Positions 10,117-21,948 are shown, counted from the stretch's first letter. The stretch is DNA of 56,340 nucleotides from a bacterium (GCA_029558735.1 JAKQDP010000063.1:1-56340), one strand, 5' to 3'. Made by a program: numbers and translations. The notes: a model not told the origin generated them from the letters alone.

Positions 10117-11223
10117 TTATAGTTCTTCCAATAATTTTCTAGTTTTTCTATCCAGATTGCGAGGAATATCCACCACCACTTTAACCAGATGGTCTCCTCT
10201 GCCCCGACTGCCCAAATAAGGCACCCCCTTGTTTTTGAGCCTGAATTCACTGTGACTTTGCGTCCCCGCCGGAATTTTTAACGATACTGGACCATCGACC
10301 GTGTCCACTTGTATTTTATCACCCAAAATTGCCTGTTTTAAAGACAAATGCTCGGTAGTCAAAATATTGTTGCCTTGGCGATGAAATTTTTCCGCCGGTT
10401 TAATCCTGATCTGAATATATAAATCACCGGAAATACCTTTGGGCGCCGGTTCGCCTTGGCTCGATAATTTTATCCTTTGCCCATTCTCAATACCAGCGGG
10501 AATTTTTACTTTTATCCTTTCATTGCCGTGGGCCGTACCACTGCCGCCGCACCGGGAACATTTTTTTTCATAACTCCGACCTTCCCCGCGACAATCCGGA
10601 CAAACTGACTGACTCTGAAAGGCACCAAAAATAGTCTGCTGTTGACGCACTACCCGACCAGTGCCGCCGCAAGTTTTACAATCGCTGATTTTAGAACCCG
10701 GTTCGGCGCCCCCGCCGCCACAATGACCACATAAAATAATTTTTGATAGATCAATAATTTTTTCAGCGCCAAAGACCGCTTCCTCAAAATCAACCTCCAA
10801 CTCAATCTCAATGTCGTTGCCCCGCTGCCGCCGACTATTTGTTCTGGCACCGCCGAAAAAACTGCCAAAAATATCGCCCAAATCGCCCAAGTCGTCAAAA
10901 TCAAAATGGACATTGCTTTGATTAAAGCCACCCCCAAAAGGGTTACCGCCCGAGGCCCGGGCAAAATCTTGGTAATTAAAACCGCCGCCGGGTTGGCCGG
11001 CACCAGCAAACCCGCCGGCGGCGGATCCAAATTGGTCATAGTATCTTCTTTTCTCAGGGTTACCAAGCGTCTGGTAAGCTTCATTAATTTCCTTAAACTT
11101 ATCCCCATTGCCATTGCCCTTGTCCGGATGATGCTCATGAGCCAGCTTGCGAAAAGCCTTTTTTATTTCTTCCTGACTGGCGTCTTTTTTCACTCCCAGA
11201 AGATCGTAGTAATTTTTAGACAT
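10117..11223 (-). CDS. dnaJ: Chaperone DnaJ
   Basis: J domain with HPD, four CxxCxGxG-type repeats, C-terminal DnaJ domain; start set at MSKNYYDLLG. Confidence 0.97.
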   Translation of the reverse strand: MSKNYYDLLGVKKDASQEEIKKAFRKLAHEHHPDKGNGNGDKFKEINEAYQTLGNPEKRRYYDQFGSAAGGFAGAGQPGGGFNYQDFARASGGNPFGGGFNQSNVHFDFDDLGDLGDIFGSFFGGARTNSRRQRGNDIEIELEVDFEEAVFGAEKIIDLSKIILCGHCGGGGAEPGSKISDCKTCGGTGRVVRQQQTIFGAFQSQSVCPDCRGEGRSYEKKCSRCGGSGTAHGNERIKVKIPAGIENGQRIKLSSQGEPAPKGISGDLYIQIRIKPAEKFHRQGNNILTTEHLSLKQAILGDKIQVDTVDGPVSLKIPAGTQSHSEFRLKNKGVPYLGSRGRGDHLVKVVVDIPRNLDRKTRKLLEEL

Positions 11224-11335
11224 AAATAATGAAAAAATTTCCAATTATCAATTATTAATTTCCAATAACTTCTCAAATTCCAATCTAATTGAAAATTAAG
11301 ACATTGAAAATTTAATCTAAATTTAAAAAATTATT

Positions 11336-11623
11336 TTAAAAGCCGATCTGCCCCTTGGGGCTTTCTGATGGCTCCACCGGGCCGAATTTTTCTTCGTATT
11401 TTTTCAAATTATCTTCCAATGCTGCTATCATTCTCTTGATGTGTCCGGGACTGGTAATAATTTTGGCGCACACCCGGCCGCTAGGAGCGACAATATTTAG
11501 AAAAGTCAATAAAAACTCTTCCTTAATGTGCCCCACCTGCATAGCGTTGGCATACTCCCCGCCGGCAAAACCGTCTTTAATTTGAATTTGGTTTGATTGT
11601 GATTTTTGGTTTTGATTTTCCAT
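11336..11623 (-). CDS. DUF3467-like protein
   Basis: YANAMQVGHIKEEFLLTFLNIVAPSGRVCAKIITSPGHIKRMIAALEDNLKKYEEKFG. Confidence 0.75.
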   Translation of the reverse strand: MENQNQKSQSNQIQIKDGFAGGEYANAMQVGHIKEEFLLTFLNIVAPSGRVCAKIITSPGHIKRMIAALEDNLKKYEEKFGPVEPSESPKGQIGF

Positions 11624-11651
11624 AAAATTTACTTAAAAAAATGATGTATTT

Positions 11652-11687
11652 ATGTATATAGATATGTATATACATATCTATATACAT
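11652..11687. repeat. Perfect 36-bp palindrome, no loop
   Basis: ATGTATATAGATATGTAT|ATACATATCTATATACAT, two 18-nt arms exactly complementary. Confidence 0.95.
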
Positions 11688-11755
11688 GTCTCCACCAATA
11701 ATGTTATTTTGCCGCATTTGGAGATTTAGGAACAAAATCAAGCTGATTAGGTTTT

Positions 11756-11783
11756 GTAGAGACGGGGCCTGCCCCGTCTCTAC
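11756..11783. repeat. REP-like palindrome GTAGAGACGGGGC-CT-GCCCCGTCTCTAC
   Basis: 13-bp perfect inverted repeat with 2-nt loop. Confidence 0.9.
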
Positions 11784-11791
11784 CCGTTCAA

Positions 11792-11817
11792 TACAGACGC
11801 GATAAATCGCGTCTGTA
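11792..11817. repeat. REP-like palindrome TACAGACGCGAT-AA-ATCGCGTCTGTA
   Basis: 12-bp perfect inverted repeat with 2-nt loop, 8 bp from the preceding palindrome. Confidence 0.9.
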
Positions 11818-11863
11818 CAAAACAATTTAATAATCCTAATCCCTAAAAGATAATCGCTAAACG

Positions 11864-13816
11864 CTACTTCTTTACTTCTTCATACTCTCCTTCAACCGGC
11901 TCCGCTTTATCGCCTTCTGGGGCTCCCGCTGACTCACTATTAGCTTGCTTAGTTTCGGCACTAGCTTGATTTGGCGCTTCCTGGCTAGAACCGCCGGCTG
12001 ACGAATCAGTTTGACCCGAACTATACATAGCCGAACCGACTTTCTGGATTTCCTGAGACAAAGCATCATAATTTTTTTGAAGCAAATCCTTGTCTTCGCC
12101 ATCTTTGGCCTTTTTCAAATCTTCCACCCTGTCCATCACCGTTTTTCTGGTCTCGGCCTCAACTTTGTCACCGGCGTCCCGCAAAGTTTTCTCGCTAGTA
12201 AAGATGAGATTCTCGGCTTGATTTTTCAAATCAATTAATTCCCGCTTCTTCTTGTCTTCCTCGGCATGGGCGGCCGCATCAGTTTTCATTTTCTCAATCT
12301 CCTCTTTTGACAAACCACTGGAAGCCGTAATGGTGATGTGCTGCTCTTTGCCGGTGGCCTTGTCTTTGGCTTTGACATTCAAAATGCCATTGGCATCAAT
12401 ATCAAAGGTCACTTCAATTTGCGGTATGCCGCGCGGCGCCGGCGGAATACCGTCAAGAATAAATTTGCCCAGCGTCTTATTATCACCGGCCATTGGCCGC
12501 TCGCCCTGAAGAACATGAATCTCCACGGCCGGCTGATTGTCGGCGGCAGTGGAAAAAGTCTGTGACTTGGAAGTGGGAATAGTGGTGTTCCGCTCAATTA
12601 GCGGGGTCATTACGCTGCCCAAAGTCTCAATGCCGAGAGTCAATGGGGTGACATCAAGTAATAAAACATCCTTGACATCGCCTTGCAAAACGCCCGCCTG
12701 AACAGCCGCGCCCAACGCCACCACTTCGTCCGGATTGACGCTGATGTTGGGTTTTTTACCAAAAAATTCTTCCACTTTCTTCTGGACTAAAGGCATTCTA
12801 GTCATCCCGCCGACCAGGATCACTTCTTCAATGTCTTTGGTTTCCATGTTGGCATCCTTAAGTGCTTGGCGGACTGACGTAAAAGTTCTCTCTACCAAAT
12901 CGCCGACCAAACCCTCCAATTGCGCTCTGGTAATTCGCAAATTCAAATGTTTGGGATTGCCGTCCGAACCTTGGGTAATAAACGGTTGATTGATCTCCGT
13001 CTCCATTTGAGTGGACAATTCAATCTTGGCCTTTTCCGCTGATTCCTTGACCCGTTGGAGCGCGGTTTGATCTTTGGACAAATCAATTCCTTCCTGTTTT
13101 TTGAACTCAGCCAAAATCCAATTCATAATCACCTGATCAAAATCATCACCACCCAAGTGAGTATCGCCGTTGGTCGATTTGACTTCCACCATATCTTCGG
13201 ATACGTCTAAAATGGAAATATCAAAAGTGCCACCGCCCAAATCATAAACCGCAATTTGTTCACCCTTTCGCTTTTCAAAGCCGTAAGCCAAGGCCGCCGC
13301 GGTCGGCTCATTAATAATCCGTTTAACGGTTAGTCCGGCAATTTCGCCGGCGTCTTTGGTTGCCTGACGCTGAGCATCATCAAAATAAGCCGGCACAGTG
13401 ATCACCGCTTCAGTAATAGTCTCGCCCAATTTGGCCTCAGCATCGGTTTTTAATTTTTGCAAAACCATGGCCGAGATCTCCTGCGGGCTATACTCTTTAT
13501 CCCCCATTACCACTTTAACACCCAGACCCGATTTTTTAATTTCAAATGGAAATGATTTCAAATCGTTCTGAACTTCCTCATCTTCCCATTTTTGGCCAAT
13601 CAAGCGCTTGATTGAAAATGAAGTATTGACCGGATTAGTGACGGCTTGCCGTTTAGCGCTAACACCAACTAACCTTTCTCCTTTTTTAGTAATCGCCACA
13701 ACTGACGGCGTAGTGCGATTGCCTTCGCTGTTTTCCAAAATTTTTGGCTGGCCGCCTTCCATCACCGCCATGGCACTATTGGTTGTGCCCAAATCAATTC
13801 CTAAAATTTTTCCCAT
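11864..13816 (-). CDS. dnaK: Chaperone DnaK (Hsp70)
   Basis: [22 protein letters not shown]..., full-length Hsp70. Confidence 0.98.
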   Translation of the reverse strand: MGKILGIDLGTTNSAMAVMEGGQPKILENSEGNRTTPSVVAITKKGERLVGVSAKRQAVTNPVNTSFSIKRLIGQKWEDEEVQNDLKSFPFEIKKSGLGVKVVMGDKEYSPQEISAMVLQKLKTDAEAKLGETITEAVITVPAYFDDAQRQATKDAGEIAGLTVKRIINEPTAAALAYGFEKRKGEQIAVYDLGGGTFDISILDVSEDMVEVKSTNGDTHLGGDDFDQVIMNWILAEFKKQEGIDLSKDQTALQRVKESAEKAKIELSTQMETEINQPFITQGSDGNPKHLNLRITRAQLEGLVGDLVERTFTSVRQALKDANMETKDIEEVILVGGMTRMPLVQKKVEEFFGKKPNISVNPDEVVALGAAVQAGVLQGDVKDVLLLDVTPLTLGIETLGSVMTPLIERNTTIPTSKSQTFSTAADNQPAVEIHVLQGERPMAGDNKTLGKFILDGIPPAPRGIPQIEVTFDIDANGILNVKAKDKATGKEQHITITASSGLSKEEIEKMKTDAAAHAEEDKKKRELIDLKNQAENLIFTSEKTLRDAGDKVEAETRKTVMDRVEDLKKAKDGEDKDLLQKNYDALSQEIQKVGSAMYSSGQTDSSAGGSSQEAPNQASAETKQANSESAGAPEGDKAEPVEGEYEEVKK

Positions 13817-13861
13817 ATTTCTTTTAATTAATTATTTTAATTGATTTTTTATTTGTTTATT

Positions 13862-13890
13862 TTGACAAAAAGTCTAAAATATGATATAAT
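13862..13890 (+). promoter_or_regulatory. Sigma70-type promoter TTGACA-17-TATAAT
   Basis: TTGACA 13862-13867, TATAAT 13885-13890. Confidence 0.85.
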
Positions 13891-13930
13891 TATAGATAGG
13901 ACTTAACTTTAACCAGGTGGGGGGCAAATA

Positions 13931-14197
13931 ATGGAGCTTGAAAAATCAATCATCCGCAAACTAGCTCTAAAAACTGGCTATTTGCCAAGTTGTCAGAAAC
14001 TCGAACGGAGGCAATCTTTAGTCGGACTGAATATCAATCTATTCGACTTGGTGGCCATGGCCATCAAAATTGCCGAGGAACTCGAGTTGGACCCAGGGCT
14101 AGTCAATAACGCCGATTGGGATCGCGCGCCATTAGAAACGATCGGCGACTTCATCAAACTGATGGAGGGCTGTCTGACCGCCCCAGCCAGAAATTAA
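13931..14197 (+). CDS. Small acyl-carrier-protein-like hypothetical protein
   Basis: 88 aa; LVGLNINLFDLVAMAIKIAEELELD...LETIGDFIKLMEG resembles ACP helix II and C-terminal TVxDxxxxI, without an evident phosphopantetheine Ser. Confidence 0.5.
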   Translation: MELEKSIIRKLALKTGYLPSCQKLERRQSLVGLNINLFDLVAMAIKIAEELELDPGLVNNADWDRAPLETIGDFIKLMEGCLTAPARN

Positions 14198-14219
14198 TTA
14201 TTAAGTTAAGGTGCTGTCA

Positions 14220-14260
14220 GCCTGAAAACGGAATTAAATCTCAGTTTTCAGGCTTTTTTA
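14220..14260 (+). terminator. Intrinsic terminator
   Basis: GCCTGAAAAC / GTTTTCAGGC 10-bp stem and T-run. Confidence 0.85.
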
Positions 14261-14326
14261 TTTCAATTATTGCTGGCGGAGATATTCGCTACCGCAGAAT
14301 ATTTCCGCCAGCAATTAAACTAGAAA

Positions 14327-14719
14327 TTACTTGCTTTTGATTTCAATCTTTTTCGGCTTAGACTCCGGCGCCCGAGGAATGGTAATTTTTAAAATTCCCT
14401 TTTCATAAGTCGCGTCAGCCTGATCACCCAAAACATGGGTTGGCAACTGAACAGCGCGGTAAAAACTGCCGGATCGCACTTCCCGCCGATAATAATCTTT
14501 TTCCTCTACCTCGGATTGCCTCTCCACTTCGCCTTTAATGGTCATCACATCATTTTCCACGGCAATCTCCACTTTATCCGGATTAATACCGGCTAGCGGA
14601 GCTTCCACCACCAGACTATCCTTATCCTGATAAATGTCCAGGGCGGGAGCAAAATCTTGAGTGAAGGGCCAATTGTCCCACTCATCGGCCCAAAAAGGAC
14701 TCCACTTAATTAATGACAT
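14327..14719 (-). CDS. Hsp20/alpha-crystallin small heat shock protein
   Basis: ACD motif: DSLVVEAPLAGINPDKVEIAVENDVMTIKGE...ATYEKGILKITIPRA. Confidence 0.93.
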   Translation of the reverse strand: MSLIKWSPFWADEWDNWPFTQDFAPALDIYQDKDSLVVEAPLAGINPDKVEIAVENDVMTIKGEVERQSEVEEKDYYRREVRSGSFYRAVQLPTHVLGDQADATYEKGILKITIPRAPESKPKKIEIKSK

Positions 14720-14781
14720 ATTTTTTTTCTCCTTAGCCGCTTGATTGCTTAACCAATCAAGCGGACTTAATTATTATTTAA

Positions 14782-15267
14782 TTATTTTGCCACTTTTACT
14801 TTAGCCGGATTTAACAATTTGCCATCGACCAAATAACCGGGCTGGACCTCCTCAAAAATCACATCTGATTCAAAGCCATCCTTAGTTTCGTGAACTACTG
14901 CTTCATGAATTGCCGGGTCAAATTTTTTCCCGACTGTCGCCACTTCTTCCACTTGGTATTTTTTCAAAAATTCCTGAAATTGTTTGGCGATTTGCTTGAT
15001 GCCAATAACCCAATCCTGGTCAGCCTGTTCCTTGGGTAGGTGCTTTAAGGCCAATTTAAAATGATTATAAACCGGCAAAATTTCCGCCATGAAGGCAGCA
15101 TTGGCCAAAGCAAACAATTCGGCTCCTCTTTTCTCGCTGTCTCTTTTCAAGTTGGCGTAATCGGCTTGGGCTCGCTGCCAGCCGGCCAAATTTTTCTCGG
15201 CCTCGGCTCGAACCTGCTCCAATTGTTCCTTAAGCCGATCCGAACGGTCAGAATGATTTTTGGTCAT
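14782..15267 (-). CDS. grpE: Nucleotide exchange factor GrpE
   Basis: RAQADYANLKRDSEKR; FDPAIHEAVVHE; VQPGYLVDGKLLNPAKVKVAK. Confidence 0.93.
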   Translation of the reverse strand: MTKNHSDRSDRLKEQLEQVRAEAEKNLAGWQRAQADYANLKRDSEKRGAELFALANAAFMAEILPVYNHFKLALKHLPKEQADQDWVIGIKQIAKQFQEFLKKYQVEEVATVGKKFDPAIHEAVVHETKDGFESDVIFEEVQPGYLVDGKLLNPAKVKVAK

Positions 15268-15275
15268 GATAATAT

Positions 15276-15965
15276 TTATAGATTACTAAGCAATTTTTGA
15301 CTGTATTTCAACAAAGCGATATTGGTTTTATAATCCATGCGATTAGGCCCTAAAATACCAATAATTCCTCGCTCCTTAGCTGATTGATAGCGGACGATAA
15401 TAGCCGAGGAATCATTGCCAAAGGGATTGTTATCACCGATTAAGACTAACGGTTCATCCTTAACTTGGCCGAATATTTGGGCCATCACCTCATCCAAATG
15501 ATCAATCACTTCTGACAGAGAATGGACCAGGGATAATTTGGCAAACTCAGGCTGGCGGAATAAATTGGCGATGCCGGTGTAATAAACATCATTAGCGGAA
15601 AAACCGACTAATACGGCCTCAACGCAAATATCAGCCAACGCCTTGGCCAAAGTTTTAATTCCCTGCCGATCAGCACTAAGCGATACTGCGTCCAAAACTT
15701 TATGTCCGGTTAGGCTAATATCGGACAACGAACAAAACTGATCCAAATAATACTGGTAACCGGCAGCCGTAGGCACCCGCCCAGCAGAAGTATAGGGCTG
15801 ATAAATCAAGCCGTCTGCTTCCAATTGAACCATTTCGTTTCTAATCGTCGCCGAACTTAAATCCGGAAAATATTTTTCAGCAATCAGCCCGGAGCCGACC
15901 GGACCGGCAGAGTCAATGTGCTCCTCCACAATTGCCCTGAGCAAATTGTCTTTTCTATCAGCCAT
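15276..15965 (-). CDS. hrcA: Heat-inducible transcription repressor HrcA
   Basis: LLRAIVEEHIDSAGPVGSGLIAEKYFPDLSSATIRNEMVQLEADGLIYQPYTSAGRVPT; start set at MADRKDN because CIRCE and promoter lie immediately upstream. Confidence 0.92.
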   Translation of the reverse strand: MADRKDNLLRAIVEEHIDSAGPVGSGLIAEKYFPDLSSATIRNEMVQLEADGLIYQPYTSAGRVPTAAGYQYYLDQFCSLSDISLTGHKVLDAVSLSADRQGIKTLAKALADICVEAVLVGFSANDVYYTGIANLFRQPEFAKLSLVHSLSEVIDHLDEVMAQIFGQVKDEPLVLIGDNNPFGNDSSAIIVRYQSAKERGIIGILGPNRMDYKTNIALLKYSQKLLSNL

Positions 15966-15985
15966 AATTCGCTGTTTTACTCTTA

Positions 15986-16012
15986 TTAGCACTCGCACTA
16001 TAAGAGTGCTAA
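15986..16012. promoter_or_regulatory. CIRCE operator (HrcA binding site)
   Basis: TTAGCACTC-N9-GAGTGCTAA perfect inverted repeat. Confidence 0.97.
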
Positions 16013-16016
16013 TTTC

Positions 16017-16045
16017 ATTATAAACAAGAGAAAAAAAATTGTCAA
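16017..16045 (-). promoter_or_regulatory. hrcA promoter TTGACA-17-TATAAT
   Basis: Minus strand TTGACA (16045-16040), TATAAT (16022-16017), immediately upstream of CIRCE. Confidence 0.85.
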
Positions 16046-16124
16046 GAGTATTAGACAATATTTTTTAAACCAGCCCATTTAATCAAATAAAAGGCAAAGC
16101 CGTGGCCCTTAACAATCCCCCCTG

Positions 16125-16196
16125 GGTATTGACTGCCAGGGCAGTATTTTAATACCAGTCGGCCGCATTACTCGAAGAGGCGGCCTTATTTTTATT
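16125..16196 (+). ncRNA. Candidate structured RNA or leader with terminal hairpin
   Basis: GGTATT/AATACC enclosing ACTGCC-AG-GGCAGT, then GGCCGC...GCGGCC followed by TTATTTTTATTT; no protein ORF called. Confidence 0.3.
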
Positions 16197-16249
16197 TAAA
16201 AAATTTGCCAAGATATTATTAGTTGGCAAGTTTAATAAACAAAACAAAA

Positions 16250-16267
16250 ATCCCGATAAATTCGGGA
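16250..16267 (-). terminator. Intrinsic terminator downstream of the 16295-17170 gene
   Basis: TCCCGA-taaat-TCGGGA stem with T-rich tail on minus strand. Confidence 0.7.
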
Positions 16268-16294
16268 CTTAAAACAAAAACTACAAAACAAATC

Positions 16295-17170
16295 CTACCG
16301 ATACCCCCCCACATCACCCTCGGGCGGAATAATATTTTGGTCAGCCAAAAAATTAACCGTTGGCACAATTTCCACGCCAGTAATTTGAGGCAATCGGTTA
16401 TACCAATATAAATCCACTTTTCTTGTTTCGCCGGCTTTTAACTTTTCTAACACCACCGAATTAATTGAAACCAAATTACCGCCGCTATTTAAAAATGTCT
16501 GAATTTCCACCTGCCAATAACTGAAGGCGGATTGATTGGTAATTTCAAAACTCAAAATGCTGGGATCGGCGTCAGAATTAGAACGAGTAAATTGTTCCTG
16601 ATTAATCGCCAACATAAACCGTTCTTCCTTTAGTCGGTCAAAATCCATAATTTTTTCCCAGCGCAAATCAGTGATCTCCAGATCGGCCGCATTATTGACA
16701 CTATCGGAATCAAATAAATATTTTTCTTCGCCGGGCAAAACAAAACCTTGACGTTGGTATCCTTCGTCTGACAAACCGGAAAATCGATAATTAAAAACAG
16801 CCAGCCAATAATGGTTGGGATTCCTCACCGCTGCCGCCACATCAACGCGGCCGGTTGAACCGGCCAAAACCTTGACCGCCGACACTTGAAGCGGCTGGGG
16901 CGCTAAGCTAGTTAAATACTGGCTATAATCAATACCCTGATTAAACACGATTCGCCTCAAGCCGACGGTCGTAGGGTTATAATTAATAATAATCAACACT
17001 ACCTGCCAAACCACAAACGCCCAAACCGCCAATGCCAAGACCGCCAATATTATTTTCAACCATTTCTCCAACGCCAAACGATGGGTCACAAACCAATAGC
17101 CGGTTTTCAGCTGGCGGTCAGTCAGGTCTTCCCCCAGATTAAAATTATTGCCTAAATTGATTCCCGGCAT
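16295..17170 (-). CDS. Hypothetical single-TM membrane protein
   Basis: 291 aa with N-terminal TM segment. Confidence 0.7.
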   Translation of the reverse strand: MPGINLGNNFNLGEDLTDRQLKTGYWFVTHRLALEKWLKIILAVLALAVWAFVVWQVVLIIINYNPTTVGLRRIVFNQGIDYSQYLTSLAPQPLQVSAVKVLAGSTGRVDVAAAVRNPNHYWLAVFNYRFSGLSDEGYQRQGFVLPGEEKYLFDSDSVNNAADLEITDLRWEKIMDFDRLKEERFMLAINQEQFTRSNSDADPSILSFEITNQSAFSYWQVEIQTFLNSGGNLVSINSVVLEKLKAGETRKVDLYWYNRLPQITGVEIVPTVNFLADQNIIPPEGDVGGYR

Positions 17171-17372
17171 AAAAAATTGATTTTATAGAATGTTTATATT
17201 ATACCACAAAACCAAAAAACTTAAAACCAAAAAAATCAAACGCCAAATAATATTTTCAATTTTTAATCTACCACAACGAACAATTTTTAATAAATTTTCC
17301 ATTTTAAAATTTATCTTCCCGACCCCTGATTGATTAGGCATTATTGGTTGTCTTTTTCGGATTATTCCATCT

Positions 17373-17401
17373 TGTTAAACCCCCCAAAATATGCTAAAAT
17401 A
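17373..17401 (+). promoter_or_regulatory. Candidate gyrB promoter TTGTTA-17-TAAAAT
   Basis: -35/-10-like hexamers with 17-bp spacing, about 120 bp before gyrB. Confidence 0.55.
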
Positions 17402-17521
17402 AACAAGTAGCAAACAATGATCCAAAACCAAAGTATTTACGCAATTTTAGACAGAATTGGGATGTAAAAAGCGGCTATTTTTTGAAAAAATCGCCGGTTT
17501 CTAATTTCTAATTGACTTTAA

Positions 17522-19606
<2,085 letters not shown>

Positions 19607-19614
19607 CACCAAGA

Positions 19615-21356
19615 TGAAAAAATAATATTTTTGTCCGTCATTATCTGTTTGTTGTCCTCTTTTTTGGCTATAAGTGCGCCCGCCGCAGAAAGAGAATTAA
19701 TTACCGACTGGTATTTAAAAGAATTTCATAGTGACATAACGGTCAATCCCGATTCCACTTTGGATATAGTGGAAAAAATAATCGCCGACTGCGGCAATTT
19801 ACCCGATCAACATGGCATTTTTCGAACATTGCCAACGGCAATGTTTTTATCCAATGGCAAAAAAATAAAAACCCCTGTTGATATAATCAGCGTCACTGAT
19901 TTTTCCGGCAATCCCCTGTCCTACTAAAAAGTTGCTGATCCGGTCAATAACGCGCTTACTCTAAAAATCAGCGACCCCAATAAAACCGTCAGCGGAGAAA
20001 ATGACTACCTGATCAAATACCGCTACAAAAATATCATCCATTTTGAAAACGACTCTTTTGCTGAATTATATTGGAACTTAAACGGAAATTTCTGGAACAT
20101 TGAAACAGATAAATACACCGCTAACATCTTACTGCCAACGCCAATCAACCACCAAAACACGGAGGTTAATCTATACAGCGGACAATTCGGCGCCCCGGAT
20201 AGCGGCTTAGCCAACTACCGCTGGACTACCGGCGACAATTCAATTTTTGTCGAAGCGCGCCAGACCCTAAAATCCGGCGAAGGAATTACCATCTCAATTG
20301 TCTTCCCTAAAGGAATAATTGAACCATGTCAATTTACTGGCTGGGAAAAATACGGTTCATTCTTTAATTGGTTTACTTTTGTATTGCCGATCATTACTTT
20401 TATAATTGCTTACCGCTATTGGCAAAAAAAATGGCCGCAATCATCGATTAAACAAAACCATTATTGCCGAATATCAACCTCCTGACAATTTACCGCCGCT
20501 ACAAATAGATCTGTTGTTAAAATCCGGCCGATTAATAAACCCCCCAGCGATTACTGCCACTATAATTAACTTGGCAATAAAAGGCTACCTGCGGATAGAA
20601 GAATTAAATAAAAAAGAATACTCAATAAATCTAATCAAAGACAACTTAACCGAACTGACGACTGATGAGCGGGTGGTCATTGAAGCGATTTTTGATAAAC
20701 CGTATGCTGGAGAACGTAAAACAACTAAGGGTTTAAAAAAGAACTTTTATAAAAAAATACCAACCATTCTTGAAAAAACCGTCACTCAGCTGACGACCGA
20801 ACAATTTTTTGACCCGCTTGGTTTTAAATATCAAAAAATTTTTATTTTCCTATCATTTTTTGCCGGCTTTGCTGGAATCGGCACTCTGCTAATCACTTTT
20901 AAAGCGGATGGCCTATTTTATTTTGTGCTTGCCCTGTATCTGGCGATTAGTCTCTCTGCGATCATCCTGATGATTTTTGGTCTCATTATGCCCAAAACCA
21001 CGGCCAAGGGCGCTGAAACAATATGGCGAATAAAGGGTTTTCACCTGTACATGAAAACTGCGGAAAAAGACCGACAAATTTTTTATGAAAAAAAATATTT
21101 TTGAAAAATACCTGCCCTACGCGATTATTTTCAATATGGTGAATCTATGGGCAAAAAAATGGAACAAATTTATGGCAAAGAGTATGCGACGAATTATCAT
21201 CCTGTCTGGTTTGTTGGTTCCGCTAGCGCCATTAATTTTTCTGAGATTGATAAATCAATTTCTCAGCTCGCCTCCTCAATGAATGAAGCCATCTCACCCG
21301 GCTCCTCTTCTGGCGCCGGTGGCGGCGGATTTTCCGGCGGTGGCGGCGGTTGGTAA
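19615..21356 (+). pseudogene. Decayed DUF2207-like membrane protein gene
   Basis: Homologous reading moves through frames 2 (in-frame TAA at 19925), 0, 1, 0; ITDWYLKEFHSDITVNPDSTLDIVEKI N-terminus, EYQPPDNLPP middle, FEKYLPYAI and Gly-rich C-terminus. Confidence 0.75.
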
Positions 21357-21369
21357 ACCAATCAAAAAT

Positions 21370-21405
21370 AAAAAAGGCGGTTCCGAATATTGGGAACCGC
21401 CTGTT
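21370..21405. terminator. Bidirectional hairpin terminator
   Basis: GGCGGTTCC / GGAACCGCC 9-bp stem with flanking A and T runs. Confidence 0.75.
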
Positions 21406-21407
21406 TA

Positions 21408-21899
21408 TTAACAGGGATACGGAAAGGGCACTACTGCCCAGTCACCTGTTTCCGGCTTCAGTCCGCCCTTGAGCAACCAGGCGCACCAATCAGCACCGTC
21501 AAAATCAACTGGCTTAAAATCAATTTGCCAAAAAGGACTCTTCAGCGCCCGCAAATTGCGAACAATCAGCGCCATCCAGCAACGAGCTTCTTGACTAGCT
21601 AGAATATCTGACTGGTGTCTTTCACCTATTATACCGGCAGACAGAGGGCAGAAAAGATGCTCTAGCGCCAAAAGGTTGCTAAACAGTTGAACTTTCAGTC
21701 TCTGCTCGATGGGCCAGCTATCAAGCATGTCCTGAGTTAGGCCCGCCCAAACAGTATTGATTTTCAGCTGGGCGGCAGTCAAAATTGTCGGCAGAGAAGC
21801 GACGTCAAGAATATCCTTTAATTCCTGGCTAGCCGCCACAAAAGCAGCTATCAATACATCAATTGGATCTTGGGTTGGCAACAAAAACCTGCTCATCAC
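21408..21899 (-). CDS. Hypothetical protein
   Basis: 163 aa with AAAGGAGG SD, upstream TTGACT-17-TAAACT promoter, downstream terminator. Confidence 0.6.
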   Translation of the reverse strand: MMSRFLLPTQDPIDVLIAAFVAASQELKDILDVASLPTILTAAQLKINTVWAGLTQDMLDSWPIEQRLKVQLFSNLLALEHLFCPLSAGIIGERHQSDILASQEARCWMALIVRNLRALKSPFWQIDFKPVDFDGADWCAWLLKGGLKPETGDWAVVPFPYPC

Positions 21900-21948
21900 T
21901 GCTTATCCTCCTTTCACTCTAAGGTACAACTGTTGATTTTGTAAGGTC

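Noticed and set aside
11577-11825. 82-aa ORF MFCTDAIYRVCIERVETGQAP...
   Set aside because: It is simply the translation of the REP-like hairpins and the AT palindrome; not a credible protein.
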